From: Terrimonas pollutisoli | Lineage (GTDB): Bacteria; Bacteroidota; Bacteroidia; Chitinophagales; Chitinophagaceae | Assembly: GCF_029360765.1 (NCBI RefSeq) | Contig: NZ_JARKNA010000028.1 | Span: forward strand, 1 to 40,824 | Reading direction: 5' to 3' | Length of the DNA: 40,824 nt | The notes under the pieces: generated by a model | Database searches by the model: none | Told to the model about the DNA's origin: nothing | Seen by the model: the letters and a program-made list of their open reading frames with translations, nothing else | Program-made: the position numbers and the translations under genes | Shown: positions 32,139 through 40,824 of the stretch, one piece after another | How the letters are laid out: each line of letters begins with the position of its first letter | Numbering within the stretch: position 1 is the stretch's first letter

Positions 32139-33857
32139 ATGAACAGCGAAATTTTAGGTGTACTAATTATGTTTTTGTTGGCGGTGCTGCTCGCATATCC
32201 GCTAGGCCGGTACATTGCCAAAGTTTTTAAAGGCGAAAGAACATTCACTGATTTTATGGCCCCCTTTGAACGGTTCATTTTTCGCATCAGCGGTATCAAT
32301 CCCAGCGAGGGCATGAACTGGAAACAGTTTCTAAAGGCAATGCTCACCGTTAATATGCTATGGCTGGTGTATGCTATGTTCCTGCTTATTTTCCAGGATA
32401 AGCTGCCGCTGAACCCGGATGGAAATCGTGGTCAAACACCTGACCTGGCTTTTAATACGGCCGTCAGTTTTTTGGTGAACTGCGATCTGCAGCATTATTC
32501 CGGTGAATCGGGATTAACGTATTTCACGCAATTATTTGTGATCACTTTCCTGCAATTTCTCAGCGCCGCCACCGGAATAGCTGCATTAGTTGCCCTGCTC
32601 AATGGCTTCAAAGAAAAAACGACCAATAACCTCGGTAATTTTTGGAACTACCTGGTAAAATCTGTTACCAGAATTCTTTTGCCTCTCTCAATAGTTGTTG
32701 CCGTAATACTTGCTTTTAATGGTGTCCCCACCAGCTATGATGGTAAAGACAGTATTGTAACATTACAGGGTGACGGCGTACAAGTTTCGAAAGGACCAGC
32801 TGCCGGCATGATTGCCATTAAGCAGTTAGGCACAAACGGCGGTGGTTGGTTTGGAGCGAACTCTGCACATCCGCTGGAAAATCCCAACTACTTTACCAAT
32901 GCCGTGGAAACCATTTCCATTCTCCTTATCCCAATCGCCCTGGTTTTTGCACTTGGTTTTTATATCAATAAAAAGAAGCTGGCGACAGTGATCTTCGGAG
33001 TCATGACGTTTCTTTTTGTGATCTTTTGCAGCATCAATATTTATTATGAAACAAAAGGCAATCCTGCCATTGATAAGTTAGGAATAGCACAAACTGCAGG
33101 GAGCATGGAGGGAAAGGAAGTAAGACTAGGCGCCGCTGCCACTGCATTCTGGAGCGTCGCCACTACTTCAACCTCCAATGGTTCGGTGAATGGCATGCAT
33201 GATAGTCTTACTCCCATTTCCGGTGGTGTAGTCACTCTGGATATGATGATCAATGCACTGTATGGTGGTGTTGGCGTCGGTTTATTAAACTATTTCATCT
33301 TTATCATCATCGCTGTATTTATTTCCGGCCTGATGGTTGGACGAACACCGGAATTCATGGGGCATAAAGTAGAAGCAAGAGAAGTAAAGATTGCAGCATT
33401 GATAACGCTGTTATCAGCGTTTCTTATAAAAGGATTTACCGCACTAGCTGCTTATATGGTAGTGCATCATCCTGATATTGCATGGCAGGTAAAGCCTTCT
33501 GCATGGTTAAACAATCCATCTTACCATGGCTTTTCTGAAATGCTGTATGAATACACATCAGCCAATGCCAATAACGGTAGCGGTTTTGAGGGATTGGGTG
33601 ATAATAATATTTTCTGGAACGTAACAACGGGCATCGTACTGATGCTGGGGCGCTACTTACCCATCATTGCACCGATTGCTATAGTTGGTTTACTGGCCAA
33701 TAAAAAATTCATTCCTGAATCCCCGGGAACATTAAAAACAGATTCTACAACGTTCGGAGCCATGACGCTGGTAGTGATCATCATCATAACAGCTCTGTCT
33801 TACCTCCCAGCGCTGGCCCTGGGACCGCTGGCTGAGTATTTCGCCCTAAATCCCTAA
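32139..33857 (+). CDS. kdpA: Potassium-transporting ATPase subunit A
   Basis: 572 residues, close to the usual 557-570. About ten membrane helices. The K+ selectivity-filter loops are recognisable: VNCDLQHYSGE, TNGGGWFGANSAHPLENP, TTSTSNGSVNGMHD and EGLGDNN. KdpA is the channel-like subunit that binds potassium in the high-affinity Kdp pump. The start at ATG 32139 gives the expected LGRYIAKVF first-loop sequence. It is part of the kdpFABC operon. Confidence 0.97.
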   Translation: MNSEILGVLIMFLLAVLLAYPLGRYIAKVFKGERTFTDFMAPFERFIFRISGINPSEGMNWKQFLKAMLTVNMLWLVYAMFLLIFQDKLPLNPDGNRGQTPDLAFNTAVSFLVNCDLQHYSGESGLTYFTQLFVITFLQFLSAATGIAALVALLNGFKEKTTNNLGNFWNYLVKSVTRILLPLSIVVAVILAFNGVPTSYDGKDSIVTLQGDGVQVSKGPAAGMIAIKQLGTNGGGWFGANSAHPLENPNYFTNAVETISILLIPIALVFALGFYINKKKLATVIFGVMTFLFVIFCSINIYYETKGNPAIDKLGIAQTAGSMEGKEVRLGAAATAFWSVATTSTSNGSVNGMHDSLTPISGGVVTLDMMINALYGGVGVGLLNYFIFIIIAVFISGLMVGRTPEFMGHKVEAREVKIAALITLLSAFLIKGFTALAAYMVVHHPDIAWQVKPSAWLNNPSYHGFSEMLYEYTSANANNGSGFEGLGDNNIFWNVTTGIVLMLGRYLPIIAPIAIVGLLANKKFIPESPGTLKTDSTTFGAMTLVVIIIITALSYLPALALGPLAEYFALNP

Positions 33858-33947
33858 AGGGACTTTAAAATCATTAAAAATGAAACATACATTATCATTT
33901 AAGAAATAAATCCTGCTTTCCTGGCAGATGCTTTCCAGGAAAAAATC

Positions 33948-36002
33948 ATGTCTAAAAGAAAACGCAGTATAAAATTATTTGACCCGGCTTTAGTGGGCAC
34001 GGCCATCAAACAATCTTTTGCAAAATTGAACCCGAGGCTGATGGTGAAGAACCCGGTAATGTTTACTGTTGAAATCGGCACTGCAGTAATGCTGGCCGTT
34101 GTATTGTATCAATTGTTAACAGGTGATAGCAGCCAGGGCGCCCTATGGTATAATATTGTCATCTTCCTTATCCTGCTCATAACTGTTTTGTTTGCAAATT
34201 TTGCTGAAGCGTTAGCAGAAACAAGGGGTAAAGCGCAGGCCGAAAGTCTTCGCAAAACAAGAGAAGACACCCCTGCGAAAAAAGTAAATGCAGTTGGAGA
34301 AACATTTAGCAGCCAGGTTCAAACAATCTCTTCTTCAGCATTGCGGCTGGGAGATTATTTTGTTTGCGAAGCCGGGGATATTATCCCGATGGATGGAGAA
34401 ATTGTGGAAGGGATCGCCACCATCGATGAGTCAGCTATCACCGGTGAATCCGCCCCCGTTATTCGTGAAGCGGGTGGAGATAAATCATCCGTTACCGGCG
34501 GCACCAAGGTCTTATCCGATCGCATCGTCGTCAAAGTAACCACTCAACCCGGTGAATCATTTTTGGATAAAATGATCGCATTGGTAGAAGGCGCATCGAG
34601 ACAAAAAACTCCCAATGAAATTGCACTCACTATTTTGCTGGCTGCCTTCACACTTATCTTCATCATTGTTTGTGTAACACTGAAACCATTTGCTGATTAT
34701 GCCAACACGCCGATAACCATCGCCGCATTTATTTCCCTGTTTGTTTGCCTCATTCCTACAACCATCGGCGGCCTGTTATCCGCTATTGGCATTGCAGGTA
34801 TGGACAGGGCGTTGCGGGCAAACGTGATTGCCAAAAGTGGTAAAGCTGTTGAAACCGCCGGCGACGTAGATGTGTTGCTATTAGATAAAACCGGTACGAT
34901 CACGATTGGCAACCGAAAGGCCACTAATTTTTATCCTGCTCCTGGTGTGGATGAAAAAGAACTTATTGAAATGTCTGCAATGAGTTCTTTAGCCGATGAA
35001 ACCCCGGAAGGAAAATCAATTGTCGAATTGGCTGCGCAAAAAGGGATCAATGGAAAAATAGAAACAGGCAGCGTCTCTGTTAAATTCACTGCCGAAACAA
35101 GAAGCAGCGGCGTAAATACTGCTTCCGGAACAAAAATCCGGAAAGGTGCATTTGATGCCATCCGGGATATGGCTGTCGCTGACGGTAATACTGTTCCGAA
35201 AGAAACCGAAGAAAGAGTAAAAGCCATTTCAATCAATGGAGGCACCCCTTTAGTTGTTGCGGTAAATAATAAGATAAAAGGAGTGATTGAATTGCAGGAT
35301 ATCATTAAACCCGGTATACAGGAGCGTTTTGAACGTTTGCGCAAGATGGGAGTGAAGACGGTGATGGTGACAGGTGATAACCCACTCACTGCAAAATACA
35401 TTGCTGGCATAGCCGGTGTTGATGATTTTATTGCTGAAGCAAAGCCTGAAGACAAAATGCATTATATCCGTAAGGAACAAGTGGCAGGAAAGCTGGTAGC
35501 CATGATGGGTGATGGAACCAATGATGCTCCGGCATTGGCACAGGCCGATGTTGGCGTAGCTATGAACAGCGGCACGCAGGCCGCCAAAGAAGCGGGAAAT
35601 ATGGTGGACCTTGACAATGACCCCACCAAGCTGATTGAGGTGGTGGAAATAGGAAAACAATTACTAATCACAAGAGGAACACTGACCACTTTTTCTATTG
35701 CCAACGATGTGGCAAAGTATTTTGCTATCGTGCCCGCCTTGTTTATTGCATCGATACCAGCTTTGCAGTCGTTAAATATCATGAACCTGAAAAGTCCTGA
35801 GTCAGCTATTCTATCTGCGGTTATTTTTAACGCTATCATTATTCCCCTGTTGATACCGCTGGCCCTGCGGGGAGTGGCTTACAAACCAATCGGGGCTTCT
35901 GCCCTGCTAAGGAGAAACCTGCTAATCTACGGTTTGGGTGGCATTATCGCACCGTTCATAGGTATCAAACTGATTGATCTTTTAATAGGACTACTACTAT
36001 AA
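33948..36002 (+). CDS. kdpB: Potassium-transporting ATPase ATP-binding subunit B
   Basis: 684 residues, a P-type ATPase of the usual length. It has the TGES actuator loop (DESAITGESAPV), the phosphorylated Asp313 in DKTGT, MVTGDNPLTA, and the hinge GDGTNDAPALAQADVG. It couples ATP hydrolysis to potassium uptake through KdpA. The 90 bases between kdpA and kdpB include a nine-codon frame that is unlikely to be a gene. Just past the stop, an antisense toxin stump begins after two bases. Confidence 0.97.
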   Translation: MSKRKRSIKLFDPALVGTAIKQSFAKLNPRLMVKNPVMFTVEIGTAVMLAVVLYQLLTGDSSQGALWYNIVIFLILLITVLFANFAEALAETRGKAQAESLRKTREDTPAKKVNAVGETFSSQVQTISSSALRLGDYFVCEAGDIIPMDGEIVEGIATIDESAITGESAPVIREAGGDKSSVTGGTKVLSDRIVVKVTTQPGESFLDKMIALVEGASRQKTPNEIALTILLAAFTLIFIIVCVTLKPFADYANTPITIAAFISLFVCLIPTTIGGLLSAIGIAGMDRALRANVIAKSGKAVETAGDVDVLLLDKTGTITIGNRKATNFYPAPGVDEKELIEMSAMSSLADETPEGKSIVELAAQKGINGKIETGSVSVKFTAETRSSGVNTASGTKIRKGAFDAIRDMAVADGNTVPKETEERVKAISINGGTPLVVAVNNKIKGVIELQDIIKPGIQERFERLRKMGVKTVMVTGDNPLTAKYIAGIAGVDDFIAEAKPEDKMHYIRKEQVAGKLVAMMGDGTNDAPALAQADVGVAMNSGTQAAKEAGNMVDLDNDPTKLIEVVEIGKQLLITRGTLTTFSIANDVAKYFAIVPALFIASIPALQSLNIMNLKSPESAILSAVIFNAIIIPLLIPLALRGVAYKPIGASALLRRNLLIYGLGGIIAPFIGIKLIDLLIGLLL

Positions 36003-36004
36003 AA

Positions 36005-36073
36005 TTATTGCTCATAATGGACGTGTACGCTTATTATATGAATACTTCCATCGCTCAGCACCTGGTAGATCAA
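36005..36073 (-). pseudogene. RelE/ParE-type toxin C-terminal stump
   Basis: A 22-residue frame, LIYQVLSDGSIHIISVHVHY followed by EQ and TAA. It matches the last strands of RelE/ParE-type toxins, which read Y-x-(V/I)-x-x-D-G-x-(I)-x-I-I-x-(V)-x-H. It overlaps the end of the antisense antitoxin gene out of frame, as if an internal deletion had joined the antitoxin end to the toxin tail. The stump has no catalytic part. Confidence 0.6.
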
Positions 36074-36309
36074 TCATCAAATTCTTTGCTGGTAAAACTT
36101 ATTGCTTTTCCTTTATTAAGATTGTCAATTGCTCTATTCAAACGGGAAAAATATTCCTCTTTGGTTTCTTTTCGCAAAATGTCTTTTGACTGCTCTTCAC
36201 TAATGGCAATCGTTATTTCTAAATTCTTTTTGGATTTGAGCAGGGACTTTAACTGGTTGAAAAAATTCTCATCAAATTCACCTGCTTTAATATGAAAGAC
36301 AGCATCCAT
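36070..36309 (-). CDS. Antitoxin-like small protein, antisense between kdpB and kdpC
   Basis: 79 residues from ATG 36309. A helical, charged N-terminal half (AGEFDENFFNQLKSLLKSKK) is followed by the NLEITIAISEE strand and a C-terminal ISFTSKEFDD end, the style of antitoxins that occur with RelE-type toxins in Bacteroidota. The toxin that should follow is only a 22-residue stump. It is antisense within the kdp operon and has no role in potassium transport by sequence. Confidence 0.6.
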   Translation of the reverse strand: MDAVFHIKAGEFDENFFNQLKSLLKSKKNLEITIAISEEQSKDILRKETKEEYFSRLNRAIDNLNKGKAISFTSKEFDD

Positions 36310-36342
36310 AAACTTTTATTTACTCAAATTTAATTCTATTAT

Positions 36343-36897
36343 ATGAAGAAGAATATATTAATATCTTTCAAACTCACATTGGTAATGATCACCCTTTGCG
36401 CCGTATTCTATCCCCTGCTTATTGCAGCTATCGGTAAAGTAACACCGGGTGGCGGAAGAGGTGAAACGATTTTACTAAATGGCAAAGTAGTTGGCTATGA
36501 AAAAATCGGCCAGCAATTTACCGATGACAAATATTTCTGGGGGCGGCCATCTGCTGTCGATTATAATGCCGATGGTTCTGCGGGCAGCAACAAAGGGCCA
36601 TCCAATCCTGATTATTTAAAAGTTGTGCAGGAAAGGATTGATAGTTTTCTTAAACACAATCCAGGCGTGAGAAGGGAAGAGATACCTGCAGAGATGGTCA
36701 CTGCTTCCGGCAGCGGATTGGATCCGCATATTTCACCAGCATCCGCTTATGTGCAGGTAAAACGTGTGGCTACTGTTCGTGGCCTGGCAGAAGATAAAGT
36801 AAGAACTTTGGTGGAGCAGCATATTGAAAAATCAGTTTTTGCCCCTTCCGTAATTAATGTTTTAAAACTCAATGTGGCATTAGACGGCTTACGATAA
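36343..36897 (+). CDS. kdpC: Potassium-transporting ATPase subunit C
   Basis: 184 residues, usual length. One N-terminal membrane helix (about 10-30) is followed by a soluble domain with KYFWGRPSA, SGSGLDPHISPASAYVQ and VNVLKLNVALD, all KdpC hallmarks. KdpC stabilises the KdpB-ATP interaction. It is separated from kdpB by about 340 bases holding the antisense antitoxin gene. Confidence 0.96.
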   Translation: MKKNILISFKLTLVMITLCAVFYPLLIAAIGKVTPGGGRGETILLNGKVVGYEKIGQQFTDDKYFWGRPSAVDYNADGSAGSNKGPSNPDYLKVVQERIDSFLKHNPGVRREEIPAEMVTASGSGLDPHISPASAYVQVKRVATVRGLAEDKVRTLVEQHIEKSVFAPSVINVLKLNVALDGLR

Positions 36898-36990
36898 CGA
36901 TAATTTCAAAGATGAAATTTTACAAAAGAAAATGGCACAACAAAGAATAATACTTTCATTACATCATCAATTTCCGTTTCATTTTGACCT

Positions 36991-38112
36991 ATGGCCACAC
37001 AGGAAGCAGATAAATGGTTAGCAAAGGTTCAGCAGGATAAAAATGGAAAGCTGAAGATTTACATCGGCATGAGTGCGGGTGTGGGGAAATCCTATCGCAT
37101 GCTCCAGGAGGCACACCGCCTTTTGGCCAGCGGTGTAAACATTCGTGTTGCTTATATTGAAACACATGGCCGAAAGGAAACAGAAGCATTAATGGAAGGA
37201 TTGCCTGTCATTCCACGCCGCGAAGTTTTTTATAAAGGCAAGCGGCTTGAGGAATTAGACGTACAGGCGGTTCTTTTGCTCCATCCTGCTGTTGTAATTG
37301 TGGATGAGTTGGCCCATTCCAATATTCCCGGAAGTAAAAATGAAAAACGCTGGCAGGATGTGCTCGATATTCTTGATGCAGGTATTAACGTCATATCAGC
37401 CATCAATATCCAACATATTGAAAGCATTAATGAAGATGTTGAAAAAATAACAGGCATAGAAATTAAAGAAAGGGTTCCTGATAAGATTCTGCAAATAGCC
37501 GATGAAGTCGTTAATATTGATTTAACGGCAGACGAGCTGATAACCCGCTTAAAAGAAGGAAAGATATACGATCATGCCAAAGTACAGCAGGCACTAACGA
37601 ATTTTTTTCAGCCGGAAAAAATTTTACAACTCAGGGAATTAGCTTTAAAAGAAGTGGCGGGCCAGGTGGAGAGGAAGGTTGACTACGAAGTAACAACAAA
37701 AAAAGACGCCTATCGTCACGAACGTTTCCTGGCTTGCATATCCTCTAACCACGAGACGGCTCAAAAGGTGATCCGGAAAACGGCAAGGTTAGCCTCTTAT
37801 TACAACAGCCATTGGTATGTGTTGTATGTGCAGACTTCAAAGGAGTCTCTTGAAAAGATTCCATTAGCTGCCCAACGACATTTAATTCATAATTTTAAAA
37901 ATGCCACGGAACTGGGAGCAGAAGTAATTCAGATAAAAGGAGAAAATGTTGCCAAAGCCATTATTGATATAGTTTTGAAAAAAGGAATCACCACTGTTTG
38001 CATTGGCAAGCCTCATTTTAACTTGTTCCAGGTCATTTTAAAAACCAATGTATTTAACCAGCTCCTGACAACATTGTCAAAAAGTGAAACCGATATTATC
38101 ATTTTATCATAA
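36991..38112 (+). CDS. kdpD: Truncated KdpD: KdpD sensor domain plus Usp domain only
   Basis: 373 residues. The KdpD N-terminal domain (about 20-230) has the P-loop-like GMSAGVGKS at 26-34 and VIVDELAHSN. A Usp-type domain (about 245-373) follows. Full KdpD proteins (about 890 residues) continue with four membrane helices, GAF and a histidine kinase; these are absent here. The kinase function is supplied by the next gene, whose ATG overlaps this stop by one base. This split KdpD arrangement is typical of Bacteroidota. The domain senses potassium and ATP levels in the cytosol. Confidence 0.93.
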   Translation: MATQEADKWLAKVQQDKNGKLKIYIGMSAGVGKSYRMLQEAHRLLASGVNIRVAYIETHGRKETEALMEGLPVIPRREVFYKGKRLEELDVQAVLLLHPAVVIVDELAHSNIPGSKNEKRWQDVLDILDAGINVISAINIQHIESINEDVEKITGIEIKERVPDKILQIADEVVNIDLTADELITRLKEGKIYDHAKVQQALTNFFQPEKILQLRELALKEVAGQVERKVDYEVTTKKDAYRHERFLACISSNHETAQKVIRKTARLASYYNSHWYVLYVQTSKESLEKIPLAAQRHLIHNFKNATELGAEVIQIKGENVAKAIIDIVLKKGITTVCIGKPHFNLFQVILKTNVFNQLLTTLSKSETDIIILS

Positions 38113-39812
38113 TGGCTATTAGTGTAAAAAATAAAATCAGGCTGGGAACGCTGTTTCTCTTTTTATTACTGATATTATTGGGCGGTTTTAGTCTTTACTA
38201 TCTCTCAAAACTAAAAACGGAATCCAGGAATATTATTAAGAATAATTATGAAACACTTGATTACTGCCATACTATGCAAAGGCAACTGGATGGTATTCGT
38301 TTGCATGCCCCGTCTGCTATTCAGGAGTTCGATCTCTATTTAAAAAAACAGGAAGCCAACATTACTGAACCCGGCGAAGGAAAGGCAACAAAAAGTTTAC
38401 GGGAAGCATTTGACAACCTGGTGAAAGGTGACTCAAGTGAATTAAATTATAACCGCATCGAAAATTCTATCCACGCCATTCTCAGCTTGAATATGCAGGC
38501 TATAGAAAAGAAAAATAATTATGCCACCAGTTCATCCGAATCAGCAATCGCCACCATTACGGCGATTGCTGCCATTGCCTTTATTATTGGGGTAACTTTT
38601 GTTTACAATTTTCCCGGGGTTCTTGTTACTCCCATCAAAAAATTTACAGAAGCCATAAAAGAAATTTCCAAAAAGAACTACAGACACAAGATTCATTTAG
38701 AGAGTAAAGATGAATTTGGCCAGTTGGCAGGCGCCTTCAATGACATGACGGAGCGGCTAGAGGAATTTGAGAACAGCAACCTCAATAAACTCATTTTTGA
38801 AAAAACAAGAGCTGAGGCGGTTATTAATAGCCTAAAGGATGCGAGTATCGGAATAGACAAGAACAATTCGGTATTGTTCGTTAACGAACAGGCTCTTCAA
38901 TTACTCGGACTAAAAGGCGAACAAACTATCGGCAAATCGGTATCGGAGCTAAGTGATAAAAACGACCTTTTCCGGTTCCTGATCACCAATGACAACAATA
39001 CCCCTTTTAAAATTGTTATGGATGGAAAAGAAAATTATTTTGTAAAAGAGCTCATTGAAGTTGGCCAGGGAGAAACCAGTAATAAAGTAATCGTTCTGAA
39101 AAATATAACTTCTTTTAAGGAACTGGATGTAGCCAAGACTAATTTTATCGCCACCATTTCACACGAGCTCAAAACGCCATTGGCTTCTTCAGATTTCAGC
39201 CTCAAACTTCTCGAAGATAACCGCGTCGGCCCGCTGACAGACGAACAGAAAGAGTTAATTCAGCAAATAAAAAATGATAACCAGCGAATGCTTAAAATAT
39301 TAAGCGAATTGCTGAATATGTCGCAGGTAGAAGCGGGTAAAATACAACTCACTATTCAATCCGTTTCACCCAGCCAGGTAATTGAGAGTTCAATCATGGC
39401 GGTAAGGTCCACTGCCAAAGAAAAAGAAATAACTATTGAGCAAACTATTGAAAAAAACCTGCCGGATTTCAGGGCTGATGCCGATAAGGTTAGTTGGGTG
39501 TTGAATAATTTTCTGACCAATGCCATACGATATTCTCCTTTTGAAGGCACCGTCATAGTTGCTGTTGCAAAAGCAAAAAACCAGGTTTCTTTTGCAGTTA
39601 CCGATCATGGTCCTGGCATTGACCAGGTCTATATCAACCAGATATTTGAACGCTATTTCCAGATTCCGGGCAGATCAGATAAAAAAGGTTCCGGAATTGG
39701 CCTGGCTATATGCAAGGAGTTCATAGAAGCTATGGGAGGAAAAGTTTGGGTAAAAAGCCTGATTGGGGAGGGTAGTACGTTCGGATTCGATATTCCACTC
39801 GGCTTAAATTAA
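38112..39812 (+). CDS. HAMP/PAS sensor histidine kinase, kinase partner of truncated KdpD
   Basis: 566 residues. Helix 1 (about 9-32), a short periplasmic region (about 35-145), helix 2 (about 147-172), HAMP (about 172-225), PAS (about 235-335), phosphoacceptor His351 in TISHELKTPLA, ATPase (about 450-565) with NNFLTNAIRYS, VTDHGPGI and GSGIGLAIC. All boxes are intact. The one-base stop/start overlap with the KdpD piece suggests coupled translation and equal amounts, so together they act as one sensor. The likely target is the sigma-54 response regulator at the head of the cluster. Confidence 0.92.
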   Translation: MAISVKNKIRLGTLFLFLLLILLGGFSLYYLSKLKTESRNIIKNNYETLDYCHTMQRQLDGIRLHAPSAIQEFDLYLKKQEANITEPGEGKATKSLREAFDNLVKGDSSELNYNRIENSIHAILSLNMQAIEKKNNYATSSSESAIATITAIAAIAFIIGVTFVYNFPGVLVTPIKKFTEAIKEISKKNYRHKIHLESKDEFGQLAGAFNDMTERLEEFENSNLNKLIFEKTRAEAVINSLKDASIGIDKNNSVLFVNEQALQLLGLKGEQTIGKSVSELSDKNDLFRFLITNDNNTPFKIVMDGKENYFVKELIEVGQGETSNKVIVLKNITSFKELDVAKTNFIATISHELKTPLASSDFSLKLLEDNRVGPLTDEQKELIQQIKNDNQRMLKILSELLNMSQVEAGKIQLTIQSVSPSQVIESSIMAVRSTAKEKEITIEQTIEKNLPDFRADADKVSWVLNNFLTNAIRYSPFEGTVIVAVAKAKNQVSFAVTDHGPGIDQVYINQIFERYFQIPGRSDKKGSGIGLAICKEFIEAMGGKVWVKSLIGEGSTFGFDIPLGLN

Positions 39813-40060
39813 TTTACCACAGCTTATCCATCGGTGCGAAGCCGCTCTTATTTTTTGCAATAATTTGTAAAAAATAAGATTTGGGCTGACAATACATGAA
39901 TAATGGTCAGCATCTATTATAACAACTGCATCGTAGAATAACGGCTACATAAAAAATGTATTGCCAACGACATTTTTTTCATGGCAATTGATGGCAACAC
40001 TACCCCACTATTTTTATTCCTTTGCTGGATGAATTTTATTGAAACTACCCTTATGAACTG

Positions 40061-40495
40061 ATGCCAGATTCCAATATTCCCTGCACGCAGGCAACTCCAT
40101 CCGTATCCTCTATGATTAATAAACCACCCTTCTCCATCGCCATCACTGATAATCATCCATTAATCCGGCAAACACTCTTTCGCATTTTAACCTCGTTTGG
40201 ATATAATGTGATCATTGAGGCAGAGCACGGCCAATCATTAATTGAAAAGCTTGAAGCCGGCCAATTGCCGGATATCTGCATTATTGATTTAAAGATGCCG
40301 TTGCTGGACGGCTATAAAACCACGGAGTATATAAAGCAAAAATGGCCTTTTATTAAGGTGCTAATTTTTTCACTGGAAAATGAGACGCCGAATCAGCAAA
40401 AGGCTTTTGCCTGCGGGGCTGATGCTTATGTATCAAAACTTGATGGTCTTGAAGTATTAGAAGAAGCATTAGAGAGACTTAAAAGTGGTATATAA
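40061..40495 (+). CDS. NarL-type receiver without output domain
   Basis: 144 residues from ATG 40061; ATG 40112 would also fit and drop a 17-residue unstructured lead. The receiver has acidic Asp30 in ITDNHP, phosphoacceptor Asp76 in CIIDLKMP, switch Ser in IFSLEN, and Lys in AYVSKL. The DNH and late sequence are like NarL/FixJ receivers, but the LuxR-type helix-turn-helix is absent. The 248 bases upstream contain only a TTGCCA/TGGCAA pair near 39961-39987. Confidence 0.85.
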   Translation: MPDSNIPCTQATPSVSSMINKPPFSIAITDNHPLIRQTLFRILTSFGYNVIIEAEHGQSLIEKLEAGQLPDICIIDLKMPLLDGYKTTEYIKQKWPFIKVLIFSLENETPNQQKAFACGADAYVSKLDGLEVLEEALERLKSGI

Positions 40496-40725
40496 AAGTT
40501 TTTCTGTTTTCATTGAGCGATCAACAAGAAAGATATCTAAAAAGCCTGGATATTAATAGCAGGTAATCCGTCCTGGATAAGATGTGTTGCTACATAGAAA
40601 TTCTATAGCGAGTAACATGCACGTTATCCCTTGCTTTCAAAAGAAAATGATTTGAACGATATGGTCCTTCTATAATGCCTACATATATAGGACCACCTGT
40701 TGTACTAAACCTTCGGTAGTTTGTG
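40496..40725. other. Non-coding stretch with no recognised gene
   Basis: No frame with coding character was found on either strand, and no RNA gene signature. It runs from the stop of the NarL-type receiver to the terminator hairpin. Confidence 0.5.
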
Positions 40726-40755
40726 AAGCCTCTGATAAAGTCAGAGGCTTTTGTT
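40726..40755 (+). terminator. Rho-independent terminator near the window end
   Basis: AAGCCTCTGA (40726-40735) pairs with TCAGAGGCTT (40741-40750) across a TAAAG loop, followed by TTGTTTT. It would end plus-strand transcription about 230 bases after the receiver gene. Confidence 0.7.
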
Positions 40756-40824
40756 TTGCAAGATTATTCATTGTAAAAATATTCAAATGCAAAACAAACA
40801 AACTACCGGCCTGCGTTGCAAGGC

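Noticed and set aside
33880..33909. Nine-codon frame between kdpA and kdpB as a leader peptide
   Set aside because: It has no linked attenuator structure and is too short to support.
34931..35455. A 174-codon minus-strand frame over kdpB
   Set aside because: It is antisense to highly conserved P-type ATPase sequence and has no recognisable motif.
36008..36295. A 95-codon plus-strand frame between kdpB and kdpC
   Set aside because: The opposite strand carries a more convincing antitoxin-like protein with a toxin stump at its end; the plus frame has poor composition.
40787..40824. ATG at 40787 opening a frame to the right edge
   Set aside because: Only 12 codons are visible and there is no clear promoter or ribosome-binding site; it cannot be judged.

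Overview
The window looks like a chromosome segment of a Bacteroidota bacterium, most likely a Chitinophagaceae-type soil or freshwater species. The signs are moderate GC, weak or absent Shine-Dalgarno sequences, LytTR and FecR-like signalling proteins, very large hybrid histidine kinases, a kdp operon with a split KdpD and a sigma-54 regulator in place of KdpE, and protein ends typical of that family. The organism call rests on protein style, not on a marker gene. No rRNA, tRNA or CRISPR array was seen.

1-12 kb is a defence and mobile-element region. It holds what looks like an IS21-type end, a Shedu-type nuclease gene split by a one-base frame break, a 994-residue membrane NACHT ATPase, a relic probably derived from a serine hydrolase, and a group II intron with its maturase. 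A frame-broken paralogue of a secreted OB-fold-like protein follows. The region ends with a compact three-gene cassette: a DisA_N/DAC-domain protein (putative diadenylate cyclase or nucleotide sensor), a CBASS-type CD-NTase and a CapV-type patatin phospholipase. This cassette is the most interesting system here, because two different nucleotide-second-messenger enzyme folds sit directly upstream of one membrane-degrading effector.

12-19 kb has a SRAP/YedK-type abasic-site protein heading a small operon and two FecR-N-like small proteins. A 49-residue Cys-Cys, Pro-rich peptide lies upstream of an LpxL-like acyltransferase and a LytS/LytTR two-component pair. A Crp/Fnr regulator and a frame-broken lysine-rich small protein follow.

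19-26 kb is a minus-strand signalling operon read in the order cheR, cheB, a 1212-residue triple-receiver hybrid kinase, a receiver-kinase, and a stand-alone receiver. There are no flagellar or MCP genes, so it is probably a phosphorelay or stress-sensing module and not chemotaxis.

26.2-27.66 kb has no intact gene. It is a graveyard with a LytTR regulator C-terminal relic, an RND efflux pump relic, two terminator-like hairpins and a striking perfect palindrome.

27.7-40.5 kb holds a triple-PAS kinase with its receiver partner, then the potassium system. That system comprises a sigma-54-dependent response regulator, three tiny single-helix membrane peptides, kdpF, kdpA, kdpB, kdpC, a truncated kdpD (KdpD plus Usp domains only) and a separate HAMP/PAS histidine kinase that overlaps it by one base. 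An antisense antitoxin gene with a 22-residue toxin stump sits between kdpB and kdpC. A lone receiver-domain protein and a terminator close the window.
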